A stretch of DNA of 19,318 nucleotides, from contig JBDSEA010000195.1 in the NCBI GenBank assembly GCA_039920305.1, positions 1 to 19,318 of the forward strand, in the 5' to 3' direction. Positions 7,912-14,726 of the stretch are shown in pieces. The position numbers and the translations under genes were made by a program. How positions within the stretch are numbered: position 1 is the stretch's first letter; each line of letters opens with the position of its first letter. The notes under the pieces were generated by a model, which was given only the letters and a program-made list of their open reading frames with translations, did not search any database and was not told where the DNA came from. The stretch is from DASRAJ01 sp039920305 (GTDB lineage: Bacteria > Bacteroidota > Bacteroidia > Chitinophagales > UBA10324).

Positions 7912-9429
7912 TTAGAACACTTTTGATATTGATGGAGCTTTCTTCTGCATTAACCGGGATAAAATAATTTCCCAGGCAACTTCATACGGGATAATTTCCA
8001 TCGAATCAATTTCTCCCCCTGAATTTTTTTCATTTGATTTAAGATTTTCCAGATAAGAAAGACTTCGCTGCCTTACTTTTTTTAAATCATAATTAAAGTT
8101 TACCAGCTGGCGGAGCATCTTAATGAAAAGCGTGGTTCGCGGTGCTTTCTTACCGGTTAAATAACGTGATGAAAAAATACGAAGCGATTCGATATTGCGC
8201 TCCAGCTTCTCATCATCGCCCAGGTTGAGCAGGTATAAAAGCTGTGCAATGAGGATGGCCGGATAAAATCCGGCTTTGTCTTTTGAATAGATTGGGACTT
8301 CATTGAGGAATTTAAGCATTTTAAAATCTTTTGAATTCGGATTATCAGGTAACATGTAATTGATATAAGCTTCAAAAATTTTCCAGGTTTCATGTTTTTC
8401 CTCTCTTAATAAATGAAAGCGGGGATGCTGAACAGCCTCTTCAAAAATCGCAAGTGCTGCCTCGTATTTGCCTGCATGGATGGTTAAAAGAAAATAATTT
8501 TCTAACACCGTAAACCAGTTATTACTGCCTTTCTTATATAAATGAAGTGCATCCTCTGCATTCAGCTTTCCTTGCTTAAAATCATCCAGATAAAGGCAAC
8601 AAACCATTTTTAACAATGCAATTTCTCCTTCCCCGGAAGGAGCATAAAAGATTGGGTTTTTCTTTAAGTACAGCTGCTGCCTGTTACATAATTGAAGGAG
8701 TCCTTTGTAATTACGGCTTATCTGATAGTATAGGGTTCCGATCCGGTAGTAGAGTATCGTTAAATGGAAAGTGTGTTGATATTTTGAAAGTTCTTTGCTT
8801 TGATTAAAAAATTGTTTTGCCTTCTTTTCAATCTCGGGCCTGAATGCTTTGCTGAGTGCAAATTCCATCACCAGTCCCTCATACATGTTTTCCGCCTTGG
8901 TTTCTGCGCGCACTTTTTTGAGGGAATTCAATACCAGGTTATGATATCGTGAATATTCTTTTTTCAGGCCGGCCATAGAGTAATGGTGCCTTAGCATACG
9001 GGCGCAAAGAAGGGTGATTTCATTCAGATCAAATTTTTCTGAGCTGGTAAGTATGCTTTTTACCAATGAAATTGCACTCGTACGCGCCCCGTGCGTCAGT
9101 AATAATTTGGCGCAGAAATAATTGCGGTTGCATTGGTATACAGCCCGCTGATAAGGAGTATTTTGTATTTTGCTGTGATCAATAAAGAATAAGGTGTTTA
9201 CAAGCCTGTCCTTTAACCTGCTTTTAAGCATCTGATATTTTTTATCAGAGCCCTTGGATTGATAAAGTGCATTCGCAGCTTCATCATCCGTTTTATACGT
9301 GCCGTTTGCAATTCCTTTAAATAATTGATGGTTTAAATTATTCCCATATGAGCCAGTATCATCAATCACTTCTATTTTTTTCATTTTCTCTGTTGTTACC
9401 AGAGATACCATCTCACGAAAAATTTTCAT
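7912..9429 (-). CDS. Uncharacterised 505-residue helical-repeat (TPR-like) protein
   Basis: I do not recognise a named family. The protein is 505 residues long, almost entirely alpha-helical, rich in Leu, Lys, Tyr and Phe, with no signal peptide and no membrane segment, so it is probably cytoplasmic. The N-terminal part (about residues 45-85) has the sequence ANALYQSKGSDKKYQMLKSR and then RLVNTLFFID, after which helix pairs resembling degenerate TPRs run through the middle, e.g. GKYEAALAIFEEAVQHPRF. It looks like one of the large TPR-like proteins often present in several copies in Bacteroidota, usually annotated hypothetical; protein binding is the likely role. A good promoter lies just upstream (9452-9484), and a 46-residue lipoprotein gene follows 26 bp downstream. 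The ATG at 9429 is the first in frame; a later Met (residue 8) is also possible. Confidence 0.85.
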   Translation of the reverse strand: MKIFREMVSLVTTEKMKKIEVIDDTGSYGNNLNHQLFKGIANGTYKTDDEAANALYQSKGSDKKYQMLKSRLKDRLVNTLFFIDHSKIQNTPYQRAVYQCNRNYFCAKLLLTHGARTSAISLVKSILTSSEKFDLNEITLLCARMLRHHYSMAGLKKEYSRYHNLVLNSLKKVRAETKAENMYEGLVMEFALSKAFRPEIEKKAKQFFNQSKELSKYQHTFHLTILYYRIGTLYYQISRNYKGLLQLCNRQQLYLKKNPIFYAPSGEGEIALLKMVCCLYLDDFKQGKLNAEDALHLYKKGSNNWFTVLENYFLLTIHAGKYEAALAIFEEAVQHPRFHLLREEKHETWKIFEAYINYMLPDNPNSKDFKMLKFLNEVPIYSKDKAGFYPAILIAQLLYLLNLGDDEKLERNIESLRIFSSRYLTGKKAPRTTLFIKMLRQLVNFNYDLKKVRQRSLSYLENLKSNEKNSGGEIDSMEIIPYEVAWEIILSRLMQKKAPSISKVF

Positions 9430-9451
9430 TTATTATTATTGAATTTATTCT

Positions 9452-9484
9452 CAAATGTAAGGTTTTAATGAGAAACAAGGCAAA
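9452..9484 (-). promoter_or_regulatory. Promoter of the 505-residue gene (TACATTTG with upstream TTTG)
   Basis: On the minus strand, TACATTTG (complement of 9452-9459) matches the Bacteroidota -7 box TAnnTTTG exactly. TTTG (complement of 9481-9484) lies 21 bp upstream as a -33 element, within a run TTTTTTG. The -7 box is 22 bp before the ATG, giving a short AT-rich leader. This is the best promoter in the window. Confidence 0.7.
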
Positions 9485-10271
9485 AAAGATAAAGAAATAC
9501 TAAAAAAAAACATGTTACTGAATGCGGTTTTTTGTACTAACAATTTAGTGATCTTTGCAGGTATTTTTGCGGCTATCAATAAATAGTATCGAATTCTGTC
9601 TATAAAAGCAGATAGCATTATCGAAAAGGAAATCCGTTTACCATCACTTGATACCAACTGGTACAAAAGACTTAACACGATTAGTTTCAATTAGAGTAAA
9701 GGAATAATTTGCTTGTTACTTTTATTGTGATTTTGGTAATATTTTTTAGGTATAAATCAGGTGATCCTGGAAGCATTATCTGGCAATGGCCTCAGAGCAT
9801 TTAAAATTTTTTGTTGTCATGAATTTGGAGGGAGGAATTACCCCATGCGTTTCGGAAAAAGATGGGGGTTATTCACGGGAAACGCTTTAGGATATGAGCT
9901 TTCAGACTATAATTAAATGGTTAAAAATCGGTTTATGATAATCTAATTTTATGAGACTCAAGATATTTTAAAAGTTGGCAATATTTGCATTTCAAGACCA
10001 GAATGGTCGAAATAATGAAAGGGCTCATGATCAGAACGATGGATTTGGTGTTACCGCAAATGGTTTATTGTACATTAAGTTACCTCATGAGGAAGGTAAT
10101 TTTGGTGGAAACAAAAACTAAACATCATGGTTACAATTATCTCTCAGTTTCTCATAACGCTTTCGTTATCATTCAATCAGCCAGGTCATGCAAAGTTGCA
10201 GGGTTTTGGTAGCTCAGGTGAACAACTTGTTCCCAGCGGCGTAGTTATTATTGATACTGATGAATTATAAA
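9485..10271. other. AT-rich region without a convincing gene; short frames and dyads
   Basis: About 790 bp lie between two divergent units, with lower GC than the genes around. No frame over 100 codons occurs and no known RNA family was seen. It contains a dyad TACCAACTGGTA (9652-9663) and the crossed inverted repeats at 9836-9885. Two short plus-strand frames lie in a row before the HNH gene: 9975-10121 (TTG start, 48 codons, rich in Asn, Asp and Gly, containing GVTANGLLYIKLP) and 10127-10270 (ATG start, 47 codons, hydrophobic N-terminal third, ending VVIIDTDEL). The second ends one base before an ATG of the HNH gene. These may be eroded pieces of a longer gene, small real genes, or chance; I matched neither to a family. 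Confidence 0.5.
9836..9885. other. Crossed inverted repeats (pseudoknot-like or alternative hairpins)
   Basis: Arm A (9836-9846, ending CCCCAT) pairs with 9862-9873 (ATGGGG and onward): six G-C/A-T pairs, then one bulge and four more pairs around one mismatch. Arm B is GCGTTTC (9847-9853), a perfect 7-bp match to GAAACGC (9879-9885). The order is A5, B5, A3, B3, so the stems cross: as RNA they form an H-type pseudoknot or two competing hairpins; as DNA, overlapping dyads. Confidence 0.5.
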
Positions 10272-10571
10272 ATGAAGAGTATGATAGATTTTAAAACCCA
10301 CTTATTGGAGCAGGTTTGGGAAAAAGCATGCTCTATTCCAGAAATGGATCCGGAATTATTTCGCCGGGATGAACAGGGAGCCCTGATTTGTAAATCAGAG
10401 TATAATAATGAAACCTCAATTTACGGTTGGTGTTTCCATCACCTGAAGCCCCTCTGGGAGGGTGGCAACAGTGATCTGGGGAATGTCACACCCTTGAATT
10501 GTACTAATAAAATACTTACGCTTGCCGTGTATCTGAGTAAATGGCAGCAGAGTACACGTATTTGGAGCTGA
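10272..10571 (+). CDS. Small HNH-nuclease-like protein with altered metal motif
   Basis: The 99-residue product resembles the short stand-alone HNH-like proteins whose core reads W-x-K-A...P, a W/F-R-R/K-D-x-x-G-A segment, SEYxNxxSxYGW, then xIDHxxPxxxGGxxxxxNxxPLxxxN. Here: VWEKACSIP (15-23), LFRRDEQGAL (29-38), SEYNNETSIYGW (42-53), FHHLKPLWEGG (55-65), N71, PLN and N79. The usual Asp before the His is replaced by His (His56-His57), and the segment after N79 diverges from the family, so activity as a nuclease is doubtful. Possible ATG starts are 10260, 10272 and 10281, and a TTG lies at 10251; 10272 is chosen as it lies one base after the stop of a small upstream frame and leaves a family-like N-terminus. 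It is followed by an intrinsic terminator. It could be a remnant or a free-standing accessory gene; its role is unknown. Confidence 0.65.
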   Translation: MKSMIDFKTHLLEQVWEKACSIPEMDPELFRRDEQGALICKSEYNNETSIYGWCFHHLKPLWEGGNSDLGNVTPLNCTNKILTLAVYLSKWQQSTRIWS

Positions 10572-10575
10572 AGAT

Positions 10576-10608
10576 CCATAAAGCTTTATGCTTTAAATGG
10601 TTTTTTTT
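10576..10608 (+). terminator. Intrinsic terminator of the HNH gene
   Basis: CCAT and AAAGC (10576-10584), loop TTTAT, then GCTTT (10590-10594), a two-base AA bulge and ATGG (10597-10600) form a hairpin followed at once by eight T (10601-10608). The stem begins 5 bp after the HNH stop and overlaps the TAA stop of the converging GNAT gene (10586-10588). CATAAAGCTTTATG (10577-10590) is also a perfect 14-bp palindrome. Confidence 0.75.
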
Positions 10609-11710
10609 CATTCCATTGTTTTCCTGCGGTATCCAGGAAGTTTTGTTTCAGAAATTTCACACCCAACCGTGGAATAATACCCTGAATTTTAACATAGTTC
10701 TTGAAATAAACAGGAATTCCTCCCAGCACAGCCTTGGCTTCCCTGGCAGTCCTGCCCAGTTCCAATTCCGATTTCCCTTCTGCAATTGCATTTGAAATTG
10801 CATCAAACATCATATTAAAGTAGAGCCAGTGCTTTTTATTGAATTGGTATCTCATACCAATATAATGCAGCTCCCAAAGGTTTCCGGAGATGATGTTACT
10901 GCTGAATCCGATCAGTTCATCTTCCAGAAAATAACCGAATACCCGAAAATCATTTTGAAAGACCTTCTTCATTTCCACAAAGTAATTTGAATTTACTATA
11001 ATCAGTCTCAATGCCTGGCGTTTAACAACTTCCAGATACAATTGCTCTAAGGCTATGGAGAAATCCCGGATATCAGAAAGCAATAACTCCCTGCGGACGA
11101 TTGGAAAAAAATTCTTACGGGCTTTTCTGACTCGCTGAGCGTAATGATGCCGTAGATTTTTTACATAATCATTAAAATTTTTCCATGCCGGAGGCAAAAA
11201 CATTTTCATCGTAAGATCATCCGACCATGGCTCATAACTAAATTCTTTGACCCATCTTATATTCTCAGGCTCATACCAGTCTTTTATTAGGACAGCATGA
11301 GGCTGGGGATTCAGGGCTTTGTAAAACCTTTCAAGTTGTTCCAAAACGAGGGTGGCATTTATAAGCTGTGGGTTATAAAACAGTCCCGGTGAATCAACAT
11401 GCAGCATGTTTCCGCACACAAGAATGTAAAAGCCTTTTTTCATAATAGCACCTTCGATTTTTCGAAGGAGATAATTTTTGGCCAAAGGATAATTATAGTG
11501 CGGGGCAAGAAAGTGCAGAAGCTGGAAATATGCAATTCCCGCTACTTCCTGAGTATCATTTAAGATAAGTACATATCTGAAAGCAACATTTTCGAGCTGA
11601 CTTTCCTCTATTACATTGCAATTGAACGCATTCAGGTAATGATCTTCCGGCAGAAACTTATTCCACAAGTCGGCACAATCTGATACAGAGGTAAAAACCT
11701 GATAGGTCAC
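10586..11710 (-). CDS. FemAB-like / GNAT-fold acyltransferase
   Basis: This 374-residue protein looks like the FemAB-like or acetyltransferase-6 branch of the GNAT fold, in which two GNAT-like lobes transfer an acyl or aminoacyl group to cell-envelope precursors, glycans or lipids. Support is by pattern: a C-terminal GNAT lobe with FGYFLEDELIGFSSNI, then ELHYIGMRYQFNKKHWLYF, then LELGRTAREAK near the end, as in that family. There is no signal peptide or membrane segment. The start is GTG at 11710; a stop (TAA) immediately precedes it in frame, so no longer form exists. The gene lies downstream of a GT87-type glycosyltransferase on the same strand, which fits a shared task in modifying an envelope glycan (inference). 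The acyl donor and acceptor are unknown. Confidence 0.8.
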   Translation of the reverse strand: MTYQVFTSVSDCADLWNKFLPEDHYLNAFNCNVIEESQLENVAFRYVLILNDTQEVAGIAYFQLLHFLAPHYNYPLAKNYLLRKIEGAIMKKGFYILVCGNMLHVDSPGLFYNPQLINATLVLEQLERFYKALNPQPHAVLIKDWYEPENIRWVKEFSYEPWSDDLTMKMFLPPAWKNFNDYVKNLRHHYAQRVRKARKNFFPIVRRELLLSDIRDFSIALEQLYLEVVKRQALRLIIVNSNYFVEMKKVFQNDFRVFGYFLEDELIGFSSNIISGNLWELHYIGMRYQFNKKHWLYFNMMFDAISNAIAEGKSELELGRTAREAKAVLGGIPVYFKNYVKIQGIIPRLGVKFLKQNFLDTAGKQWNEKKPFKA

Positions 11711-11952
11711 TTAGCGCTTGTCGAAATATGGATGTAACGTAAAATAATTCCTAAGTGAGACGTGAAAATGCTAAAGATATTCTTTCCGGAAGTGAACATT
11801 CCTGAAATAACCGGTTTAATCCGGAGCCGCTCAAATAAGATGTCATTCACTTTGAATTCAATAGACCCAATGATCTCTGTAGGCGGTGCCGGAGGCAAAT
11901 TATATTTTCTGCAGCCCGGGTTTTGGATGATAAGATGATGTGACCATTTCAT
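11707..11952 (-). CDS. Doubtful 81-residue ORF between GT87 and GNAT genes
   Basis: An 81-codon frame from ATG 11952 fills the gap between the glycosyltransferase and the acyltransferase. It overlaps the glycosyltransferase end by 53 bp and its stop overlaps the next GTG start in the arrangement GTGA, which is common in coupled operon genes. Against it: no recognisable domain, signal peptide or membrane segment, and a Pro/Ile-rich composition. It may be a small real gene, a remnant, or chance reading of an intergenic stretch of about 190 bp. Confidence 0.25.
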   Translation of the reverse strand: MKWSHHLIIQNPGCRKYNLPPAPPTEIIGSIEFKVNDILFERLRIKPVISGMFTSGKNIFSIFTSHLGIILRYIHISTSAK

Positions 11953-13138
11953 AAATTATTTTGAGCCAGATAAGAATGCATGGAACAGCTTTTAAAGTAT
12001 AAGGGATAACAAAATTTGCTCTAAGACCCGGCGGAAATAAATCAGTGGGGGAGAGGCAGGTAAAAATAAAAGCGAGTAGGAGTAAGATGAAATTAACATA
12101 GCTTCTTTCCTGAAAAAAATACCAGAGTGCAACTCCGCATGTTGCAATGATGAAGGTTGCTGACTCAGCTTTATGATTGAAAATAATAACCCAGATAAGA
12201 AGACTGCACAGAACCAGCAATCTGAACATAAATTCCGTATATCGTTTGATGAGAAAAAGAGGTATGCAGAAAATAATGATCCCCGCAAGAGTTATCAGAT
12301 TCCCGGATGGTTCAAAATAAAACCAGCTATGCAGCCATCCCATCACGGAAATCCCTGTGGAGCTTTCATAATCCATTGAAAGCAAATTCCCCCAGCTCCC
12401 ATACAGGAAAATTAATTGTGTCGGTGTGACAAACAAAACCGGAAGGATCAAAAAAAGAATCACCCACAATCCGCTGTACAGTACGAATTTCTTCTTATCG
12501 GGATAGAGCAGGAACATGCTGAATGCTGCCAGTCCGAAAATTTTAATGAATACGGTAAGCGTGATCATCAGGGCAGCAAGCGCAACATTTCTTTTTTCAA
12601 AAAAGCAAAAACCAAGAATGATTAACCCTGCAATAAGTGCATTGCTTTGGGAATTCTGCATTGATGTAACCAGCTCAATAAGGATGAACCACCATACAGC
12701 CACTCGAATCTTATCTTCCTTGGCAGGCAGCGATTTGACGGCCAAAAATAGAACTGATGCATTAACGGTGTTCCATAGTATCAACCCGGCAACTTCCGGC
12801 AGGTACGCAAAAACTCCCATCAAAACAGCGAATGAGGGGCTGTATTTAAAAAGATCAGCATATACATCCGGATGTGGCTTATACAGATCCTTGTATTCAA
12901 TCAGATTGAGGAAAGACTGCCTGAAAATGATGTAGTTGTTGTAATGCGTATAGGAATCATCCGGGCTGGTGAGCATCCATTCCTGAATGGAAATAACGAT
13001 GGCAAGCAGAATATAGAGAATGAAAATAATTTTGTGATTTTGAGCCAGCCGTGAAAGCTTGCTTGGCCACCCGTTCGATCGACTTAAAGCATCAGTCTTG
13101 CCTTTCTCCTCTGCCATCCCAAATTTTTTTTGATGCAT
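11900..13138 (-). CDS. GT87-type (DUF2029) membrane glycosyltransferase
   Basis: A 412-residue integral membrane protein with about ten hydrophobic segments, the first near residues 36-52. Its arrangement matches the GT-C glycosyltransferases of family GT87 (DUF2029): an Asp pair in the first outer loop (SPDDSYTHY, about 58-66), then NLIEYKDLYKPHP and the typical FKYSPSFAVLMG motif (about 96-107), followed by QNSQSNALIAGL in the middle. Family members use polyprenyl-phosphate sugars, for example in mycobacterial mannan assembly, with the active site facing out of the cytoplasm. Here the sugar and acceptor are not known. The ATG at 13138 is preceded by a TACATTTG box; an alternative start is Met8. 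The FemAB-like gene downstream suggests a joint role in envelope glycan synthesis. Confidence 0.82.
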   Translation of the reverse strand: MHQKKFGMAEEKGKTDALSRSNGWPSKLSRLAQNHKIIFILYILLAIVISIQEWMLTSPDDSYTHYNNYIIFRQSFLNLIEYKDLYKPHPDVYADLFKYSPSFAVLMGVFAYLPEVAGLILWNTVNASVLFLAVKSLPAKEDKIRVAVWWFILIELVTSMQNSQSNALIAGLIILGFCFFEKRNVALAALMITLTVFIKIFGLAAFSMFLLYPDKKKFVLYSGLWVILFLILPVLFVTPTQLIFLYGSWGNLLSMDYESSTGISVMGWLHSWFYFEPSGNLITLAGIIIFCIPLFLIKRYTEFMFRLLVLCSLLIWVIIFNHKAESATFIIATCGVALWYFFQERSYVNFILLLLAFIFTCLSPTDLFPPGLRANFVIPYTLKAVPCILIWLKIIYEMVTSSYHPKPGLQKI

Positions 13139-13403
13139 TTAAAAGTCAGGAAAAATAATTTGTTGAAATTCAAATGTAGAAGGTCAAAAAATCACTTGAT
13201 TTCTCATCCCTTTTAAAGTATGGGATGGAGCATCAGTCAATTTATCCTTCCCGTAATGGAATTCCTGGGAAGTGAAAATTTCTCTTTGTCTTCATGTTTC
13301 AATCTTCATAACAAGTAACAATCTGCAGCAATATTTTACAAAGTACCCATTGAGGAAAATCAGAATCATCCGGCCGGGGTGAATCGCCGGCTTTTACGAA
13401 TAT
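13139..13403. other. Intergenic region between Nudix and GT87 genes
   Basis: No gene is seen. It holds the GT87 promoter box (13171-13178), a hairpin CATCCC (13205-13210) / GGGATG (13222-13227) with an 11-nt loop, and a GC-rich stem GCCGG (13373-13377) / CCGGC (13387-13391) just after the Nudix stop. The last could help end the Nudix transcript on the minus strand but lacks a T-run in that direction. Confidence 0.5.
13171..13178 (-). promoter_or_regulatory. Probable -7 box of the GT87 gene (TACATTTG)
   Basis: On the minus strand the octamer is TACATTTG, identical to the -7 box before the 505-residue gene at 9452-9459. It lies 32 bp before the start ATG of the glycosyltransferase. A TTG at the -33 position is not obvious. 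Confidence 0.5.
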
Positions 13404-13874
13404 TTATGCTGGTTTAGTACCGCATTTTTGAATCAGCTCAGTGAGCAGAGGTACCTGGCAGGGAAGAATCATGTTAATTGCATCCCCTATCACAAACCAT
13501 GACGCCCGGTCTACTTCAGGAAAGCATTTCTTTTTTCCTGATCCCGGGGGCCATTCAATTTCAAACTCATTGCTTTTAATATTTTCAGCATCGCAGTCAC
13601 CTTCAACAGCAAATGCAGAGACCGTCTTTCCGCCTTTTTGCTTAATAGGAGAAAGGGGAATGAAAATACCATCAATTCTATTTCCTGTTTCTTCATAAAA
13701 TTCCCTTCGGGCAGCATCAAGCGGAATTTCATCCTCAGTAAATTCACCTTTAGGAATCTGCCAGGTGCCTTTCTGCTTATTCTTCCAGAAGGGTCCTCCC
13801 GGATGCACCAGGAAAACCTGAAGCTCCACACTATTTAAACGATATAATAGAATCCCGGCGCTTTGCTTTGCCAC
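13404..13874 (-). CDS. Nudix hydrolase
   Basis: A Nudix-family pyrophosphohydrolase (NDP-X substrates, Mg-dependent). From the GTG at 13874 the product has 156 residues and starts MAKQSAGILLYR, which is how this family usually begins, followed by VFLVHPGGPFWKNK and GTWQIPKGE. A longer frame from an ATG at 13916 would add 14 residues that do not look like family sequence. The Nudix box is Gly43-x5-Glu49-x7-Arg57-Glu58-Phe59-x-Glu61-Glu62-x-Gly64, with all catalytic Glu present. The C-terminal EVDRASWF segment is also typical. The protein is cytoplasmic. An exact TAnnTTTG box sits 4 bp before the GTG, so the mRNA may be leaderless. Substrate unknown; its close relatives are annotated only as Nudix proteins. 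It lies downstream of the ABC importer but may have its own promoter. Confidence 0.92.
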   Translation of the reverse strand: MAKQSAGILLYRLNSVELQVFLVHPGGPFWKNKQKGTWQIPKGEFTEDEIPLDAARREFYEETGNRIDGIFIPLSPIKQKGGKTVSAFAVEGDCDAENIKSNEFEIEWPPGSGKKKCFPEVDRASWFVIGDAINMILPCQVPLLTELIQKCGTKPA

Positions 13875-13878
13875 GAAA

Positions 13879-13886
13879 CAAAAATA
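13879..13886 (-). promoter_or_regulatory. -7 box TATTTTTG directly before the Nudix GTG
   Basis: The minus-strand octamer TATTTTTG matches TAnnTTTG exactly and ends 4 bp before the GTG start, so transcription would begin at or within the start codon. A convincing -33 TTTG at normal spacing was not found. Confidence 0.4.
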
Positions 13887-13949
13887 GATCAAGTCATTTT
13901 CTGATAAGAAAAACAACCGGGTATTTCTTAAAAGTGAAGAATACTGAAA

Positions 13950-14699
13950 TCAGACGAACCATGATTGCATTTCGTGAAGTGAAATATTTTTTTTTAGTTC
14001 TTCATCAAGGTCCTGCATGATTCTTCCCTTATCCATCATGATCAATCGTGATCCATAATGGCTTGCAATACGAAGGTTGTGCGTAACAAGTATGGCTGTT
14101 AGTTTTTGTTTACTGATCAGGTGAGCAGCCAGTTCCATTACAATTTCTGATGCTCGCGGATCGAGTGCTGCGGTAGGCTCATCAAGTAAAAGAATTTTGG
14201 GATCATCCATTGAAGCCATCAATAAGGTAAGTGCCTGGCGCTGGCCTCCTGAAAGCTTCCCGGCAAGTGTATTAAGCTTGTATTCCAGTCCGAGATTCAA
14301 AACGGCTACTTTTTCGCGTACTGAGTTCCGGAATGAAGAATTGATACCAATGCGGAACCCCTTGGGTTTGGTTCTCAGGAATGCAAGGCGGAAGTTATCA
14401 AGCAGGGTGAGATCCGGCGCTGTTCCCTGTACAGGATCCTGAAACACGCGTGCAATCCATTTACTTCTCTTATAATCTTGTTTGGTTGTAACATCATTTC
14501 CATTGATCTTAATCCTTCCTTCATCAGGTAAATAATTACCTGCAATAAGATTGAGCAGCGTGGATTTTCCCGAACCGTTGGAGCCAACGATAACTGCAAA
14601 TTCTTTTTCGTTTAATTGAAGCGTAAGATGATCCAGTGCCAGGATTTGCGATGCAGTATCCCTGTTGAAATATTTTGTAAGATTTTCGGCCTGCAGCAT
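13950..14699 (-). CDS. ABC importer ATPase (TrpZ / ABC.X4 type)
   Basis: A 249-residue ATP-binding subunit with all ABC motifs: Walker A GSNGSGKST (39-47), Q-loop in RVFQDPVQG, signature LSGGQRQ (149-155), Walker B ILLLDEP (169-175) with catalytic Glu174, and H-loop His207 in VTHN. It would bind to the inner face of the permease encoded just upstream and power uptake. It is the third gene in the order lipoprotein, permease, ATPase, each on the minus strand; the ATG (14699) is 27 bp after the permease stop. This order matches the TrpXYZ-type (uncharacterised ABC.X4) importers, of which the Streptococcus TrpXYZ set takes up tryptophan. The substrate here is not shown by the sequence. Confidence 0.95.
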   Translation of the reverse strand: MLQAENLTKYFNRDTASQILALDHLTLQLNEKEFAVIVGSNGSGKSTLLNLIAGNYLPDEGRIKINGNDVTTKQDYKRSKWIARVFQDPVQGTAPDLTLLDNFRLAFLRTKPKGFRIGINSSFRNSVREKVAVLNLGLEYKLNTLAGKLSGGQRQALTLLMASMDDPKILLLDEPTAALDPRASEIVMELAAHLISKQKLTAILVTHNLRIASHYGSRLIMMDKGRIMQDLDEELKKNISLHEMQSWFV

Positions 14700-14726
14700 T
14701 TGCTTTCAGTAAATGTTAATTTTTTT

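Noticed and set aside
9451..9690. 79-residue minus-strand frame upstream of the 505-residue gene
   Set aside because: It overlaps the strong promoter of that gene and its Phe/Leu/Ile-rich composition follows from AT-rich DNA.
9985..10212. 75-residue plus-strand frame before the HNH gene
   Set aside because: No family resemblance; it lies in a different frame from the two more protein-like short frames at 9975-10121 and 10127-10270.
12173..12935. Plus-strand frames opposite the GT87 gene (up to 139 residues)
   Set aside because: They are antisense to a clear multi-pass membrane protein and lack any recognisable domain.
13921..13944. Hairpin GTATT-CTT / AAG-AATAC between Nudix and ABC ATPase genes as a terminator
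   Set aside because: The stem has a bulge and no T-run follows on the minus strand, so it is not a convincing terminator for the ABC operon.
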